A stretch of 64,000 nucleotides of DNA, from contig VSJF01000011.1 in assembly GCA_009739215.1 (NCBI GenBank), positions 930,001 through 994,000 of the forward strand. Reading direction: 5' to 3'. This stretch comes from Floccularia luteovirens. Its lineage: Eukaryota > Basidiomycota > Agaricomycetes > Agaricales > Squamanitaceae. Both the position numbers and the translations under genes were made by a program. A model generated the notes under the pieces. That model searched no databases. It was not told where the DNA came from and saw nothing but the letters and a program-made list of their open reading frames with translations. Below are positions 61,333 through 64,000 of the stretch, one piece after another (position 1 is the first letter of the stretch; each line of letters begins with the position of its first letter).

Positions 61333-62514
61333 TTAGAATGAAGAAGGGTGTTTAAGCAACGTCTACATCAACAGAAAGTAAGTCACAATCAAGAGAGCTG
61401 TATAAAATCTACTTACTCCGCCATCAATCAAAACAGTTTCGCCATTGACAAACCAATTAGCAACCAAGAAGAGGACGAGACTTCCCATGTCATGTCTCGT
61501 TCCACCAGTTGGGACATTTGGGACCTCGAAACCAAAGGTTTTGTCCTGAGGGACTACCGTTACGCCGATTTCATTCGAATGACCGGGGCTTGACATCTAA
61601 GCGTGACATCAGACAGTTGCTGTAGGTGTGTAATAGGGACGAACCTCTGATGGGAATAAACCTGGAGCGATACCGTTTACGCGTATACCAAGAGGAAGCA
61701 ATTCATGGGCGAGAGAAGAGGTTGCATGACCGATGGCACTTTTTGAAAACATATAAGGGTATGAGAAACCGCTTGTTGCGGCATCCTATAGGAGAATTAG
61801 CTAAATGAGTGATTGGCTACGAAGATATAGCGATTACTTTTGTCCAGCCAGTTCATACTGCTGGTCATGATGATTTGTGGTACAAATTTTGCAGGCTGTA
61901 CGGTTTTCCATTTTTCCTAAAAGGGGAAGGAAAGCAAAAGTAAGCCAATATGGACCGACGGCATTTGTTCTAAGGGAGTCATCAAAGTCTTCCTCGGAGA
62001 CGTTGTCAAAAAGGCTGGAGACGTAGTCAGCAGCAGAGGTAGATGATGGAGAAGGGCGGGTGAAACGGCCGCGGTGAATACCAGCATTGTTGAAGAGGAC
62101 GGTGACGTAAGGGGTGTGTTTACCGATTTCTTCTGCGAGACGGGTAGCTTCGCTCTGTTGGAGTGGGAGTAAGAAGTGGGAATGTGGGAAAGGGAGGAAG
62201 GGGATACCTTGTAGCGGACGTCACCCTGGACGGGGTACATACGACCATAGCAAGGGTTTGAATGAGCAGATTTGTTGTATGCATTGGTGATTCTGTTGAA
62301 TTAGAGAGAGAATGAAGGGATGAGATTGAAATTATTTTACCTTTCTAGATCAGCTTGAATGGGACCGATGATGTAAACGGATGCACCGTTTGCAACGAGA
62401 GTCGAGCTTATCATGAGACCAATACCAGAATTACCACCAGTAACGACAGCTACGACACCAGAGAGGTCAAAGAGAGTAGAAGCTTGGAGGCCATTGAGGA
62501 TAGCATCTGCCATG
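61333..62514 (-). pseudogene. Short-chain dehydrogenase/reductase with frame breaks
   Basis: Classical SDR, NAD(P)-dependent oxidoreductase. From the ATG at 62514: MADAILNGLQASTLFDL, cofactor motif VVTGGNSGIG, exon end near 62341, exon 62292-62208 (NPCYGRMYPVQGDVRYK), exon from 62154 with LFNNAGIHRGRF and NAVGPYWLTFAFLPLL. Then PQIIMTSSMN (catalytic Ser), YPYMFSKSAIGH (YxxxK), GIRVNGIAPGLFPSE, GSLVLFLVANWFVNGETVLIDGG, and a last exon TLLKHPSS ending at 61333. Two one-base insertions interrupt it: near 61918 (LPLL to EKWK) and within the expected MNGWTK near 61849. Catalytic residues are all present, so decay is recent or these are sequence errors. Start codons are 90 nt from the divergent RRM gene. 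Confidence 0.8.
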
Positions 62515-62604
62515 GTGGTAGATGGTAAATGACGTCAAAAGACAACAATAACAAACAGAGAGAGGTAGTAGTTCAAGTTAAAAGACTAATTGAGAGAAAC
62601 GACG
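62515..62604. promoter_or_regulatory. Short bidirectional promoter, SDR and RRM genes
   Basis: Only 90 nt separate the two divergent ATG codons, so the genes probably share promoter elements. Confidence 0.6.
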
Positions 62605-64000
62605 ATGAACCGGGCAGCAGTAGCAGTACCGACTGACGATGATATCGAGGCTATCATCCACATGGCAACCTCTGCTGACCACAAGCAGCAGTTACCCCCC
62701 TTCAAGGATACTCGCACTCAGCTCTTTGTTGGCAATGTACGTCCACCTCCTTCTCTTCCTCTTATCTATTCATTTATTCTTCTTTTTAGCTTCCCTACAG
62801 AGTTCGTTGGCAGGACCTCAAGGATCTCTTTCGTCGTGCTGGCACTGTTCTTCGCGCAGATGTTTCTCTTGGTCCCGACAACAGATCTCGTGGCTACGGC
62901 ACCGTTCTCCTCGCTTCCGCAGAGGATGCTGGTCGTGCTGTCGACATGTTTAACGGTTATTCATGGCAGTCGCGCATTTTAGAAGTCCGTCCCGACCGAC
63001 TTCCCCAAGATTTTGAGTCCAATCCTCTGTCTGCTTTTCCTACTCCTCTCCCCCCCTCCCTTCCAAGCAACCCTCGTTCTATCCTTCCCACATCAGACGA
63101 TCAAGACCACGTTACCCTTTATGGCCACGACGCATCTGCCGCCCCATGCCGCATCCTATTCGTCGGCAACGTAAGCCGTACTCCACTTTTCTGCTTTTCT
63201 CCGTTCAGATGACAACCATCTTTTCATTTTCCCAGCTCCCTTTCCATTGCCAATGGCAGGACCTCAAAGATCTCTTCCGTCAAGCCGGTACTATCATCCG
63301 TGCTGATGTCGCACTCGGCCCCGATGGCAGATCGCGAGGTTTTGGTACCGTTGTCTTTGCAATTGAGTCCGATGCTGAGCGTGCTGTTAAAATGTTCAAT
63401 GGGTAATTCCAGTAACCCTGACTCGCCTATCTGCTTTGTTTGTTTACGTATCTTCTTCATAGCTACGAATACAACGGTCGTGTTCTCAAAGTCCATTTCG
63501 ACAAATTCTCGCTTGCACACCAACAAGCTTCTTCTGCCCCTGCAACATCAGCACCCACGACCACTTCCACACCGAGTATACCTCATATTGCTGCACATCC
63601 AACTCATATAACACTTCCCGTTGGCTATATAACTGACTATGGTCCACCTTCAGGCCCAACAACTCCCTATGACATGTACCATTCTTCAATTCCCTTCCTC
63701 GCAATGGGCATTGGATCGGGTCAACACCTCACTTTGAATCAACGCCAACAACAGTTACAGCAACAGCAACAGCAGCAGCAGCAATCACGCTTATTTGGTA
63801 CAAAATCAATGCTGGATCTTGATATTGACCCGATTCATCACTCACTAACTTCAGGACGGCGTCTTAGTCCTTCTATAACCTCGGACTCTGTGCAACCGCT
63901 CTCTTATGCACAGCAAAAACTGCAATTTAGTGCGCGACCTTCATCCAGCATTCCATCCACCACTCCTAGCCTCCCAGAAAATTTTGTGCAAAAGTCTCCA
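62605..64000 (+). CDS. RNA-binding protein with two RRM domains (3' end outside window)
   Basis: Exons 62605-62736, 62790-63170, 63236-63402 and 63463 to beyond the window edge. After MNRAAVAVPTDDDIEAIIHMA comes RRM1: LFVGN (RNP2), intron, LPYRVRWQDLKDLFRRAG, SRGYGTVLLA (RNP1), MFNGYSWQSRILEV. RRM2 follows: LFVGN, intron, LPFHCQWQDLKDLFRQAG, SRGFGTVVFA (RNP1), MFNG, intron, YEYNGRVLKVHFDK. A low-complexity Ser/Pro/Thr and Gln-rich tail follows. It resembles fungal Gbp2/Hrb1-type or other mRNA-binding proteins. The two RRMs are very alike and both are cut by an intron directly after FVGN. No RGG box is visible in the part present. Confidence 0.87.
63741..63784 (+). repeat. CAA/CAG repeat encoding poly-Gln
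   Basis: Mixed CAA and CAG codons giving a Gln-rich run (QRQQQLQQQQQQQQQ) in the tail of the RRM protein. Likely length-variable. Confidence 0.85.

Overview
This window is nuclear DNA from a filamentous basidiomycete, most likely an agaricomycete. Almost every recognisable gene is split by many short introns (about 45-65 nt) with GT...AG ends. The gene set also fits: a basidiomycete-type seven-helix membrane protein, fungal HMG-box factors with the YIPRPPNAF signature, a P450 next to a trichodiene-synthase-family terpene cyclase, and a GH43 enzyme. I saw no rRNA, tRNA, CRISPR array or intact transposon. Exon models below were built by hand from splice signals and reading frame. Where the exon lengths add up to a whole number of codons I say so.

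Layout: 0.35-2.4 kb, decayed monocarboxylate-transporter-like MFS gene (-). 3.0-3.8, HhH-GPD DNA glycosylase (-). 5.3-8.1, calpain protease with broken frames after the protease core (+). 11.8-14.0, flavin monooxygenase (-). 14.8-17.2, HMG-box factor 1 (-). 19.0-22.2, truncated PDR-type ABC transporter (-). 23.0-24.1, repeat protein of unknown function (-). 25.2-26.6, secreted GH43 (+). 27.2-27.9, VPS68/UPF0220 membrane protein (+). 31.5-35.4, cytochrome P450 and terpene synthase, head to tail (+). 37.0-37.5, GFA-type zinc protein (+). 39.1-42.6, polo-like kinase (-). 43.5-44.6, Gly/Ser/Lys-rich membrane protein (+). 48.1-49.9, HMG-box factor 2 (+). 52.1-52.7, secreted dibasic-repeat peptide precursor (+). 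54.4-55.9, dihydrofolate synthase (-). 57.5-59.0, seven-helix protein (+). 61.3-62.5, broken short-chain dehydrogenase (-). 62.6-end, two-RRM protein, cut by the window edge (+).

Housekeeping genes (polo kinase, VPS68, folate synthase, RRM protein) are mixed with accessory genes (terpene pair, GH43, transporters). The most novel item is the 174-residue secreted precursor at 52.1 kb. Its short peptides mostly begin Glu-Pro after a Lys-Arg type site and end in Trp, a layout like an alpha-factor-style or other Kex2-processed repeat precursor. The P450-terpene cyclase pair looks like a small sesquiterpenoid locus. Several accessory genes (MFS, calpain C-terminal half, ABC transporter, SDR) carry stops, frame breaks or truncations, while core genes in the same sequence read cleanly. 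This points to real gene decay more than to uniform sequence error. Other points of note are a 7-nt exon required by the seven-helix gene, a possible 6-nt exon in the monooxygenase, and an HMG-box intron at the same codon and phase in both HMG genes.
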